Part shown: positions 25,051-37,128 of the stretch, in pieces
How positions within the stretch are numbered: position 1 is the first letter of the stretch
Layout of the letters: each line of letters starts with the position of its first letter
Assembly: GCF_024679245.1 (NCBI RefSeq)
Contig: NC_090176.1
Coordinates: 22,488,546 to 22,552,545, forward strand
Length of the DNA stretch: 64,000 bases
Direction of reading: 5' to 3'
From: Pseudorasbora parva
Lineage: Eukaryota; Chordata; Actinopteri; Cypriniformes; Gobionidae
Notes under the pieces: model-generated
What the model saw: the letters and a program-made list of their open reading frames with translations, nothing else
The model's database searches: none
What the model was told of the DNA's origin: nothing
Made by a program: the position numbers and the translations under genes

Positions 25051-26613
25051 TTAAAGCTGCAAGCAGCATTTAGCGGGGTTCAAGCCTTTAAGGCCTTTTA
25101 AGCACATAGGCATTAAAGACATTAAGTTTTATTTAGCAAGATTTTAAACACTGAAATAATAGATGGAAAAGTCCATTTACAGCCAATATAGGCAATTTAC
25201 CATAGGAAATGCGTGGTTTTTAAAGCTTTTTAACAGTTATAGCGCCACCTATAGTCCAATCTCTATAAAACTTTGCATGCGTCTTTAACATGTTATGCCA
25301 CATATACCCAACAATTTTCGTGAAGTTTTGAGTTTACCCTTAGGATTTATAGGCTTTTGAGTGTATTTTGCCACGCCTCTTTTACAAATGGCTCTGTTAT
25401 AGCCAAGCAAATGCAAAAGTTCAACTTTTTTTTGATAAATATTTATCTGCAGAGTCCAGAGAATTGTCCTAGACTGGTTTGGTTCCGGTCGGGCAAAAAA
25501 ACAGGGACTAGTTCGCAAAAGTAGGTTTTTTACATAATTGCAAATATTTAATTAACGATTTGATTGACAGCAATGGTTCCAGAGGCAATGTTGTTCAGCA
25601 TGAGGAGATCTATCAAATGATATGCATATGTTGTGGATGTGTGCAACACTACGTGATTACAGATCCATAAAACTCGTTAGCGCCAACTAGTGGCCGATTT
25701 CTTTCAAAATTCTTACAGACCTCTAGGACCATGAGTCAAACATGCCCACCGAGTTTCGTTCCGATCGGCCTCCAATAACCTTGTCTAATAGGTGCTCAAA
25801 CTTCATTGGCCTATGGCGGCCATGTTTTTTGAGATACGCCAATATCCTCATAGACATACATGCTACCTTGGGCCAAGACACTGCATACCAATTTTCAGGT
25901 CAATCAGAGTAGCAGTCGCATGGTTATAGCTATTTGCATGTTTTTTTCACATTATAGCGCCACCAAGTGGCCAATCGTCGCGATTTTTTTATCGTGACCT
26001 CAAATTGAGCCCGTACACATGTGTACCAAGTTTGGTGAAGATATCTCATTTCATTATTGAGTTATAGTCTTTTTAGTAAAATAGGCTCCGCCTTCAGTGT
26101 ACATTTTCACGCCCCTTATCGTACGTGAATCGAAATTTCAACTTTTTTTCGATAATTATTGATATGTAGACTACATTGAACATTTTGGCACTGGTTTGGT
26201 TCCGATCGGTCAAAAAACCAGGGACTAGTTCGCAAAAGTAGGTTTTCGACAAAATTCAAAATGGCGGAAAAATTTTCATGACGGAAATGAAATCGGAGAT
26301 ATACGTTTTGTTCGGCTTGAGCCAAGGATTCCAATGATGTAAGACACTTGAATGTGCAACAATGGGTTTTCGAGATATAAGCAAAATAGTATATTTTTTT
26401 TGTTTTTTGCGCTATAGCGCCACCTATTGGCCAATCGGGCTCATACTTTGATAACCTCTCCTCGATTTTTGGACTACCTTTTGGCAAAGTTTCAAGTCTC
26501 TAGCACTTACGGTTTGGGCTGCACGATGCGTTTTAGGGGAGAAGAAAAATAATAATAATAAAAATCCTTACAATTACAATAGGTTTTCAAGCACTTCGTG
26601 CTTGAACCCCTAA
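25051..26613 (+). repeat. U17, A-head unit with alternative 3' segment and one tail
   Basis: Long-body unit. After B2 it carries the alternative segment with TTCGGCTTGAGCCAAGG and CGAGATATAAGCAAAATAG instead of the usual CCAAGG(T/A)CTCAGC segment. U28, U33 and U36 carry the same alternative. It ends in AGAAGAAAAAT, AAT repeats and one tail of the CCTTACAATTAC type. Confidence 0.88.
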
Positions 26614-28333
26614 TTAAAGCTGCGAGCAGCATTTAGCGGGGTTCAAGCCATTTAAGGTTTTTAAGCATTTGACACCTTTTGCATGAAAGGCTTTTAAGCA
26701 CTGAATGAATTTGAGAGATATCAGGTGAAATGAAGTGATAAACTGACAAAATGTGATTTTAAATATTATAATAATGACTTTATAAAGTCTAAATATGAAT
26801 TGATCAGGAGAGTGCAGAGAATCATACTGCTGTGGTTTGGTTCCGATCAGGCAAAAAACCTAGGACTAGTTTAGAGGCAAAGTTGTTCAGTATGAGAAGA
26901 TCTATCATAATATATGCATATTATGTGGCTGTTTTAACCCCACTTGATTACAGAGATGGAAAATACCATTTACAGGCATATCACCATAGGGAATACATGG
27001 TTTTCAAAGCTTTTTAACACTTATAGCGCCCCCTATACTCCGATCTCCATAAAACATTGCATGTGTCTTCAACATGTTATGCCACATATACCCAACAATT
27101 TTCGTGAAGTTTTGAGTTTCCTCTTAGGATTTATAGGCTTTTGAGTGTATTTTGCCACGCCTCTTTTCTAAATGGCTCTGTTATAGCCATCCAAATGCAA
27201 GAAATCAACTTTTTTTTGATAATTATTGATCTAGAGAGTCCAGAGAATTGTCCTAGACTGGTTTGGTTCTGATTGCGCAAAAAACCAGGGACTAGTTCGC
27301 AAAAGTAGGTTTTTAACATTATTGAAAATATTTATTTAACAATTTGATTGACCGAAATGGTTCTAGAGGCAAAGTTGTTCAACATGAGGAGATCTATCAT
27401 ATGATATGCATATTTTGCCGATGTGTGCAACACCACGTGATTGCAGAGCCATAAAACTCGTTAGCGCCAACTAGTGGCCGATTTCTTTCAAAATTCTTAC
27501 AGACCTCTAGGACCATGAGTCAAACATGCCCACTGAGTTTCGTTCTGGTCGACCTCCGTTAACCCTGTCTAATAGGTGCTCAAATTTCATTGGCCGATGG
27601 CAGCCATGTTTTTTTAGATACGCCAATGTTCTCATAGACAGACATGGTACCTTGGGCCAAGACACTGCTTACCAATTTTCAAGTCAATCAGACTAGCGGT
27701 CGCGTGGTTATAGCCCTTTTTGTGTTTTTTCCATGTTATAGCGCCACCAAGTGGCCAATCGTCGCGATTTTTTTATCGTGACCGAAAACTGAGCCCATAA
27801 ACATGTGTACCAAGTTTGGTGAAGATATCTCATTTCTTGCTGTAGTTATAGCCTCTTTAGTAAAATAGGCTCCGCCTTAAATGTACATTTCCACGCCCCT
27901 TTTCGTTCATGAGTCAAAATTTCAACTTTTTTTTGATAATTATTGATATTCAGACTAGAGAGAACATTTTGGCACTGGTTTGGTTCTGATATGTCAAAAA
28001 ACCAGGGACTAGTTCGCAAAAGTAGGTTTTTGACAAAATTCAAAATGGCGGAAAAATGTGCATACCGGAAATGAAATCGGAGATATACGTTTTGTTCGTC
28101 ATGGTCTCAGCTTTCCAATGATATAAGACACTTGACCCTTAGGATGAACGATTTAAGAGTTATGAGCCATTTTGCGTTTTTGGTTGCTGTAGCGCCACCT
28201 ATTGGCCAATCTGGCTCATAATTTGATAACCTCTCCTCGATTTTTGGACTACCTATTGACAAAGTTTGAAGTCTCTAGCATTTACGGTTTGGTCTGCACG
28301 ATGAGTTTTACGGCAGAATAATAATAATAATAA
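26614..28333 (+). repeat. U18, G-head unit with 80-bp leader deletion
   Basis: GGACTAGTTT joins directly to AGAGGCAAAG (about 26870), losing roughly 80 bp between them. The same deletion is present in U25, U28 and U36. It is nearly identical to U25 (offset 14,052-14,053 bp). Confidence 0.89.
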
Positions 28334-29885
28334 TTAAAGCTGCAAGCAGCATTTGAGCGGGGTTCAAGCTTTTAAGGCCTTTTAAGCACATAGGCATTAA
28401 AGACATTACGTTTTATTTAGCAAGATTTTAAACACTGAAATAATAGATGGAAAAGTCCATTCACAGCCAATATAGGCAATTTACCATAGGAAATGCATGG
28501 TTTTTAAAGCTTTTTAACAGTTATAGCGCCACCTATAGTCCGATCTCTTTAAAACATTGCATGCTTCATCAGCATGTTATGCCACATGTACCCAACGATT
28601 TTCGTGAAGTTTTGAGTTTCCCCTTAGGATTTATAGGCATTTGAGTGTATTTTGCCACGCCTCTTTTTAAAATGGCACTGTTATAGCCATCCAAATGCAA
28701 AAGTTCAACTTTTTTTGATAGTTTTTGATCTAGAGAGTCCAGAGAACTGTCCTAGACTTGTTTGGGTCTGATCGGGCAAAAAACCAGAGTCAAGTTCACA
28801 AAAGTAGGTTTTTAACATAATTATGAATATTTAATTAACGATTTGATTGACAGCAATGGCCCTAGAGGCAAAGTTGTTCAACATGAGGAGATCTATCATA
28901 TGATATGCATATTTTGCGGATGTATGCAACACCACGTGATTACAGAGCCATAAACATAATAGGTGCTCAAATTTCATTGGCCTATGGCGGCCATGTTTTT
29001 TGAGATACGCCAATGTCCTCATAGACTTACATGGTACCTTGGGCCACGACACCGCATACCAATTTTCAAGTCAATCGGACTAGTGGTCGTGTGGTTATAG
29101 CTATTTTCATGTTTTTTTCACATTATAGCGCCACCAAGTGGTCAATCGTCACGATTTTTTTTTCGAGACCAAAGAATGAGCCCATACACACATGTACCAA
29201 GTTTGGTGAAGATATCTCATTTCATTTTTTAGTTATAGTCTTTTTAGTAAAATAGGCTCCGCCCTGAGCTTCCATTTTGATCCCCTTATCTTTCGTAAAT
29301 CGAAATTTCAACTTTTTCTCAATGAATGTTGATATTCAGTTTACAGGCAACATTTTGGCACTGGTTTGGTTCCGATCGGTCAAAAAACCAGGGACTAGTT
29401 CGTAAAAGTAGGTTTTCAACAAAATTCAAAATGGCGGAACATTTTTAATGACGGAAATGAAATCGGAGATATACGTTTTGTTCGCCAAGGTCTCAGCTTT
29501 CCAATGATATAAGACACTTGAGTGTGGACCAAACGGTTTAGGAGTTATGAGCCATTTTGCGCAATTGATTGCTATAGCGCCACCTATAGGCCAATCTGGC
29601 TCATAATTTGATAACCTTTCCTCGATTTTTGTACTACCTATTGACAAAGTTTCAAGTTTCCAGCCCTTACGGTTTGGTCTGCACGATGCGTTTTTTGGCT
29701 GAATAATAATAATAATAAAAATACAATAGGTGTTCAGCACTTCGTGCTTGAACCCCTAATAAAAATCAGTACAAATACAATAGGTGTTCAGCACTTCGTG
29801 CTTGAACCCCTAATAATAATAATAATAATAATAAAAATCAGTACAAATACAATAGGTGTTCAGCACTTCGTGCTTGAACCCCTAA
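28334..29885 (+). repeat. U19, A-head unit with three tails
   Basis: The head has an extra G (ATTTGAGCGGGG). The first half belongs to the U3 lineage without A2 and the second half is like U4. It ends in three tails of the CAAATACAATAGGTG type, the first of which lacks part of its start. Confidence 0.88.
29717..29885 (+). repeat. Tail cluster, 3 copies
   Basis: Three tails of the same variant, separated by nothing, then by a long (AAT)n. The first lacks CAGTACAA after AAAAAT. The third is followed directly by a headless unit. Confidence 0.91.
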
Positions 29886-31691
29886 TTAAAGACATTAAGT
29901 TTTATTTAGCAAGATTTTAAACACTGAAATAATAGATGGAAAAGTCCATTTACAGCCAATATAGGCAATTTACCATAGGAAATGCATGGTTTTTATAGCT
30001 TTTTCACAGTTATAGCGCCACCTATAGTCCGATCTCTTTAAAACTTTACATGCTTCATCAGCATGTCATGCCACATATACCCAACAATTTTCATTAATTT
30101 TTGAGCTTCCCTTTTGGGTTAGCGCCAACTAGTGGCTGATTTCTTTCAAAATTCTTACAGACCTCTAGGACCATGAGTCAAACATGTCCACTGAGTTTCG
30201 TTCCGATCGACCTCCGTTAACCCCATCTAATAGGTGCTCAAAATTCATTGGCTGATGGCGGCCATGTTTTTTTGAGATACACCAATGTCCTCATAGACTT
30301 ATAAAGTACCTTGGGCCAAGACACTGCATACCAATTTTCAGGTCAATCGGACTAGTGGTCGTGTGGTTATAGCTATTTTCATGTTTTTTTTCACATTATA
30401 GCGCCACCAACTGGTTAAACGTCGTGATTTTTTTTTATCGAGACCAAAGAATGAGCCCATACACATGTGTACCAAGTTTGGTGAAGATATCTCATTTCCT
30501 TCTTGAGTTATAGGCTTTTTAGTAAAATAGGCTCCGCCCACAACATTCTTTTTCCACCCCTTAGCAACCATAAAGCGAAATTTCAACTTTTTCTCAATGA
30601 ATATTGATATTCAGACTACAGAGAACATTTTGGCACTGGTTTGGTTCTGATTGGGGAAAAAACCAGGGACTAGTTCGCAAAAGTAGGTTTTTAACATAAT
30701 TGCAAATATTGAATTAATGATTTGATTGACAGCAATGGTTCTAGAGGCAAAGTTGTTCAGCATGAGGAGATCTATCACATGATATGCATATTTTGTGGAT
30801 GGGTGCCACACCACGTTATTACAGAGCCATAAAAGTCGTTAGCGCCAACTAGTGGCCGATTTCTTTCAAAATTCTTACAGACCTCTAGGGCCATGAGTCA
30901 AACATGCCCATCAAGTTTTGTTCCGATCACCCTCCGTTAACCTTGTCTTATAGGTGCTCAAATTTCATTGGCCGATAGCGGCCATGTTTTTTGAGATACG
31001 CCGATGTTCTCATAGACATACATGGGGCCTTGGACCAAGACAACGCTTGCCCATTTTCAGGTGAATCGGACTAGCAGTCGCGTGGTTATAGCTATTTTCA
31101 TGTTTTTTTCACATTATAGCGCCACCAAGTGGCCAATCATCGCGATTTTTTTATCGTGACCTCAAATTGAGCCCATACACATGTGTACCAAGTTTGGTGA
31201 AGATATCTCATTTCATTTTTGAGTTATAGTCTTTTTAGTGAAATAGGCTCCGCCCTGAGCGTCCATTTTGAATGCCCTTATCTTCCGTGAATCGAAATTT
31301 CAACTTTTTGTCAATGAATATTGATAATCAGACTTCAGACAACATTTCTGCACAGGTTTGGTTCCAATTGGTCAAAAAACCAGGGACTAGTTCGCAAAAG
31401 TAGGTTTTTGACAAAATTCAAAATGGCGGAAAATTTTTAATGACGGAAATGAAATCGGAGATATACGTTTTGTTCGTCATGGTCTCAGCTTTCCAATGAT
31501 ATAAGACACTTGACCCTTAGGAGCAACGGTTTAGGAGTTATGAGCCCTTTCGCGCTTTTGGTTGCTATAGCGCCACCTATGGGCCAATCTGGCTCATAAT
31601 TTGATAACCTCTCCTCGATTTTTGTACTACCTATTGGCCAAGTTTCAAGTTTCTAGCCCTTACGGTTTGGTCTGCACGATGCGTTTTTCGG

Positions 31692-31723
<32 letters not shown>
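29886..31723 (+). repeat. U20, headless A-type unit
   Basis: After the tail the sequence goes CTAATTAAAGACATTAAG, so ~70 bp of head and leader between two TTAAAG/ATTAAAG words is missing. The short start is followed by A3, A4 and a B2-to-B1 hybrid near 30650, then a second A2-A5 series. Same architecture as U34. Confidence 0.88.
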
Positions 31724-31724
<1 letters not shown>

Positions 31725-33635
31725 TAAAGCTGCGAGCAGCATTTAGCGGGGTTCAAGCCATTTAAGGTCTTTAAGCATTTGACACCTTTTGCATGAAAGG
31801 TTTTTAAGCACTGAATGAATTTGAGAGATATCAGGTGAAATGAAGTGATAAACTGACAAAATGTGATTTTAAATAATATAGTAGTGACTTTATAAAGTCT
31901 AAATATGAATTGATCAGGAGAGTGCAGAGAATCATACTGCTGTGGTTTGGTTCCGATCAGGCAAAAAACCTTGGACTAGTTTGCAAAACGAGGTTTTTAA
32001 CATAATTGTGAATATTTAAATAAAGATTTTATTGACAGTATTGGTTATAGAGGCAAAGTTGTTCAGTATGAGAAGATCTATCATAATATATGCATATTAT
32101 GTGGCTGTTTTAACCCCACCTGATTACAGAGATGGAAAATACAATTTACAGGCAATTCACCATAGGGAATACATGGTTTTCAAAGCTTTTTAACACTTAT
32201 AGCGCCCCCTATACTCCGATCTCCATAAAACTTTGCATGTGTCTTCAACATGTTATGCCACATATACCCAACAATTTTCGTGAAGTTTTGAGTTTCCCCT
32301 TAGGATTTAAAGGCTTTTGAGTGTATTTTGCCACGCCTCTTTTCTAAATGGCCCTGTTATAGCCATCCAAATGCAAAAAAATAACTTTTTTTTGATAATT
32401 ATTGATCTAGAGAGTCCAGAGAATTGTCCTAGACTGGTTTGGTTCTGATTGGGCAAAAAACCAGGGACTAGTTCGCAAAAGTAGGTTTTTAACATTATTG
32501 CAAATATTTATTTAACGATTTGATTGACAGAAATAGTTCTAGAGGCAAAGTTGTTCAACATGAGGAGATCTATCATATGATATGCATATTTTGCCGATGT
32601 GTGCAACACCACGTGATTGCAGAGCCATAAAACTCGTTAGCGCCAACTAGTGGCCGATTTCTTTCAAAATTCTTACTGACCTCTAGGACCATGAGTCAAA
32701 CATGCCTACTGAGTTTCGTTCCGATCGACCTCCGTTAACCCTGTCTAATAGGTGCTCAAATTTCATTGGCCGATGGCGGCCATGTTTTTTGAGATACGCC
32801 AATGTTCTCATAGACAGACATGGTACCTTGGGCCAAGACACTGCATACCAATTTTCAAGTCAATCGGACTAGCGGTCGCGTGGTTATAGCCCTTTTTGAG
32901 TTTTTTCCATGTTATAGCGCCACCAAGTGGCCAATCGTCGCGATTTTTTTATCGTGACCAAAGACTGAGCCCATACACATGTGTACCAAGTTTGGTGAAG
33001 ATATCTCATTTCTTGCTGGAGTTATAGCCTCTTTAGTAAAATAGGCTCCGCCTTAAATGTACATTTCCACGCCCCTTTTCGTTCATGAGGCAAAATTTCA
33101 ACTTTTTTTTGATAATTATTGATATTCAGACTAGAGAGAACATTTTGGCACTGGTTTGGTTCTGATATGTCAAAAAACCAGGGACTAGTTCGCAAAAGTA
33201 GGTTTTTGACAAAATTCAAAATGGCGGGAAAATTTGCATACCGGAAATGAAATCGGAGATATACGTTTTGTTCGCCAAGGTCTCAGCTTTCCAATGATAT
33301 AAGACACTTGACCCTTAGGAGCAACGGTTTAGGAGTTATGAGCCATTTCGCGTTTTTGGTTGCTGTAGCGCCACCTATTGGCCAATCTGGCTCATAATTT
33401 GATAACCTCTCCTCGATTTTTGGACTACCTATTGACAAAGTTTGAAGTCTCTAGCATTTACGGTTTGGTCTGCACAATGAGTTTTACGGCAGAATAATAA
33501 TAATAATAATAATAATAAAAATCAGTACAATTACAATAGGGTTTCAGCACTTCGTGCTTGAACCCCTAAAAATCAGTACAAATACAATAGGTGTTCAGCA
33601 CTTCGTGCTTGAACCCCTAATAATAATAATAATAA
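31724..33635 (+). repeat. U21, G-head unit with two tails
   Basis: G-head unit that keeps the 30-bp segment (GATGGAAAATACAATTTACAG). It is complete through A5 and ends with AAT repeats, two tails and a further (AAT)n before the next head. Confidence 0.89.
33517..33620 (+). repeat. Tail cluster, 2 copies
   Basis: One CAATTACAATAGGGT-type and one CAAATACAATAGGTG-type tail joined directly, followed by (AAT)n that continues into the next head. Confidence 0.92.
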
Positions 33636-33766
33636 TTAAAGCTGCGAGCAGCATTTAGCGGGGTTCAAGCCATTTAAGGTCTTTAAGCATTTGACACCTT
33701 TTGCATGAAAGGTTTTTAAGCACTGAATGAATTTGAGAGATATCAGGTGAAATGAAGTGATAAAAT

Positions 33767-34071
33767 GGCAAAATGTGATTTTAAATATTATAATAGTGAC
33801 TTTATTAAGTCCAAATATGAATTATAGAACAATATTAATAAATAGTATGACAAAATTACTATTTTACTTTGCTAACAGGATTAACATGCTGCTAGGTGGT
33901 TGCTAGGTTGTTCTTGATGGTTGTTATGGTGTTGCTTGTCAGTTGTTAGTTGTCACAGATGGTTACTATAATGTTTATAGAGTTCTTACTATGTTCTTTG
34001 CCTGATTTAACACTTTACTAATCACTGCTAGCGTGTGTAGCATGTTGCAAATGCTGTTTGCTAGCATGACA

Positions 34072-34124
<53 letters not shown>

Positions 34125-34940
34125 CTGTTTTACATATGAATAAATTAAATAATGCTTATATAGATATTTGAAATAAATGATAGATAACAAATTGCTTAGT
34201 CATTGTTTTCCCCTTTAATTTCAGGTGTTATTTTATTTGTAATGTAATATTATTGTTAAAAAAAACACATCAAACTGGCAAACATTGAGAACATTTTATT
34301 TGCAATATTATTTTAATGATTTTAAAACGTTTTTTTTATATGCTTTGTGAGCAGAATGAACCAATGAGTGGTCTTCTGCTGCCCTCTGGTGGTTTTGTAA
34401 TTGTAATTGTAAGGAATATGTAATAGGCACATTTTTCATGTTAACTCATTTAAACTTTAATTTAGTTGCAGATATATTTGAAATAAATTATTTTGACAAA
34501 ATGTGATTGTAAATGTTGTAAAAGTGACTTTACATTGTCTAAATAGGAATTATAGAACATGATCAGTAAATAGTATGACAAAATGACTATATGAGCCAGC
34601 AGGTGGCAGCAGAGCACCACTCATTTTCATTTTAAATGAGCACATTTTCCAAGTTAATGCAATCAAACATGCTTTTCTCACATGCACATATTGTTGAAGA
34701 TACAGATATTTGAAATAAATGATAGGTAACAACTAGCTTATTCCAGGTTTTCCCATTTTAAAACATTTTCCGGCATTATTTTTATTGTAATATAATAATT
34801 ATTTGTGAAACATAAATCAAATGAACAAATTAATTGGTAACACTGACAAAATATAATTTGAAATGCTATTATAATGTTTTTTAAAGTTTATGCTCAGTGG
34901 ACAGAATGAACCAATGACTGGTCCTCTGCTGGCCTCCGGT
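33767..34940 (+). repeat. Diverged internal direct duplication inside U22
   Basis: Several phrases occur twice in the same order: TGACAAAATGTGATT with GAATTATAGAACA (from about 33767 and 34494), ATTTGAAATAAATGATAG (34167 and 34708), and GAATGAACCAATGA with TCTGCTG (34355 and 34903). The second series is shorter. This is an old duplication of roughly 0.5 kb, the first copy enlarged by the CA tract and flanks. Confidence 0.7.
34073..34122. repeat. (AC)n microsatellite
   Basis: An uninterrupted dinucleotide repeat of about 25 AC units inside the extra part of U22. It explains a short Cys-Val reading frame on the minus strand, which is not a gene. Confidence 0.97.
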
Positions 34941-36803
34941 GGCAATTTTAGGTAATATGCCATATACGCATTTGCACTGTCACCTTTTTTACTGTTATAG
35001 AGGCATCTAACGCCCGATCTCCATGAAAAGTTGCATGCTTCTTTAGAGTCACATGTTGCATTTGCCTACCTATTTTTGTGAAATTTTGATTTTTCTTTCA
35101 GGATTAATAGGCTTTTGAGCATGTTTTACCACACCTATTCTCCAAATGATCCTGTTATAGCTACCTAAAGTGTAAAGTTCAACATGTTTTTGACAACTAT
35201 TGATCAGGAGAGTCCAGAGAATCATACTGCTGTGGTTTGGTTCCGATCAGGCAAAAAACCAAGGACTAGTTTGCAAAACGAGGTTTTTAACATAGTTGTG
35301 AATATTTAAATAAAGATTTGATTGACAGTATTGGTTCTTGAGGCAAAGTTGTTCAGTATGAGAACATCTATCATAATATATGCATATTATGTGGCTGTTT
35401 TAACCCCACCTGATTACAGAGATGGAAAATACCATTTATAGCCAATACAGGCAATTCACCATAGGGAAAACATGGTTTTCAAAGCTTTTTAACACTTATA
35501 GCGCCACCTATACTCCGATCTCCATGAAACTTTGCATGCGTCTTCAACATGTTATGCCACATATACCCAACAATTTTCGTGAAGTTTTGAGTTTTCCCTT
35601 AGGATTTATAGGCTTTTGAGCGTATTTTGCCACGCCTCTTTTCTAAATGGCCCTGTTATAGCCATGCAAATGCAAAAAATCAACTTTTTTTTGATAATTA
35701 TTAATCTAGAGAGTCCAGAGAATTATCCTAGACTGGTTTGGTTCTGATTGGGCAAAAAACCAGGGACTAGTTCGCAAAAGTAGGTTTTTAACATAATTAC
35801 AAAAATTTAATTAATAATTTGATTGACAGCAATGGTTCTAGAGGCAAAGTTGTTCATCATGAGGAGATCTATCAAATGATATGCATATTTCATGGATATG
35901 TGCAACACCACGTGATTTCAGAGCCATAAAACTCGTTAGCGCCAACTAGTGGCCGATTTCTTTCAAAATTCTTACAGACCTCTAGGACCATGAGTCAAAC
36001 ATGCCCACTGAGTTTCATTCCGATCAGCCTCCATTAACCTTGTCTAATAGGTGCTCAAGATTCATTGGTCTATGGCCGCCATGTTTTTTGAGACACACCA
36101 ATGTCCTCATACACATACATGGTAGCTTGGGCCAAGACACGGCATACCAATTTTCAGGTCAATCGGACTAGCGGTCGCGTGGTTATAGCTAATTTCATGT
36201 TTTTTCCACATTATAGCGCCACCAAGTGGTCAATCTTCACATTTTTTTTATCCTGACCTCAGAATGAGCCCATACACATGCGTACCAAGTTTGGTGAAGA
36301 TATCTCATTTCCTTCTTGAGTTATAGCCTCTTTAGTAAAATAGGCTCCGCCTTAAATGTACATTACCACGCCCCTTTTCGTCCATGAGTCAAAATTTCAA
36401 CTTTTTTTTGATAATTATTGATATTCAGACTAGAGAGAACATTTTGGCACTGGTTTGGTTCCGATATGTCAAAAAACCAGGGACTAGTTCGCAAAAGTAG
36501 GTTTTTGACAAAATTCAAAATGGCGGAAAAATTTGCATACCGGAAATGAAATCGGAGATATACGTTTTGTTCGCCAAGGTCTCAGCTTTCCAATGATATA
36601 AGACACTTGACCCTTTGGACGAACGATTTAAGAGTTATGAGCCATTTCGCGTTTTTGGTTGCTGTAGCGCCACCTATTGGCCAATCTGGCTCATAATTTG
36701 ATAACCTCTCCTCGATTTTTGGACTACCTATTGGCCAAGTTTCAAGTCTCTAGCCCTTACGGTTTGGTCTGCACGATGAGTTTTACGGCAGAATAATAAT
36801 AAT

Positions 36804-37128
36804 AAAAATCAGTACAATTACAATAGGGTTTCAGCACTTCGTGCTTGAACCCCTAAAAATCAGCACAAATACAATAGGTGTTCAGCACTTCGTGCTTGAA
36901 CCCCTAAAAAAATCAGTACAATTACAATAGGGTTTCAGCACTTCGTGCTTGAACCCCTAATAAAAATCAGTACAATTACAATAGGGTTTCAGCACTTCGT
37001 GCTTGAACCCCTAATAATAAAAATCAGCACAAATACAATAGGTGTTCAGCACTTCGTGCTTGAACCCCTAATAATAAAAATCAGTACAATTACAATAGGG
37101 TTTCAGCACTTCGTGCTTGAACCCCTAA
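36804..37128 (+). repeat. Tail minisatellite, 6 copies
   Basis: Six tails of about 51-57 bp in direct repeat. Writing a for the CAATTACAATAGGGT type and b for the CAGCACAAATAC type, the order is a b a a b a. Spacers are short A-rich or AATAAT pieces. This is the largest tail cluster in the window, directly after the longest unit. Confidence 0.95.

Larger units (their letters stand above)
33636..37128 (+). repeat. U22, longest G-head unit (possible near-full-length form) with six tails
   Basis: Starts like other G units but after AAATATGAATT continues into ~1.37 kb absent from all other G units, rejoining them at ATTGATCAGG (about 35200). The extra part has AT-rich sequence, a CA microsatellite, an internal duplication, and near 34980-35200 an extra diverged A1 plus B1 module pair. 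The shorter G units can be read as deletion products of this form. It ends in six tails. Confidence 0.87.

Noticed and set aside
26116..26487. 123-codon minus-strand frame, longest in the window, also at 54291
   Set aside because: It spans A5 and B2 with the alternative segment and has no recognisable domain; both copies belong to sister unit types.
33975..34190. Minus-strand frame with a Cys-Val run
   Set aside because: It is a direct translation of the CA microsatellite.
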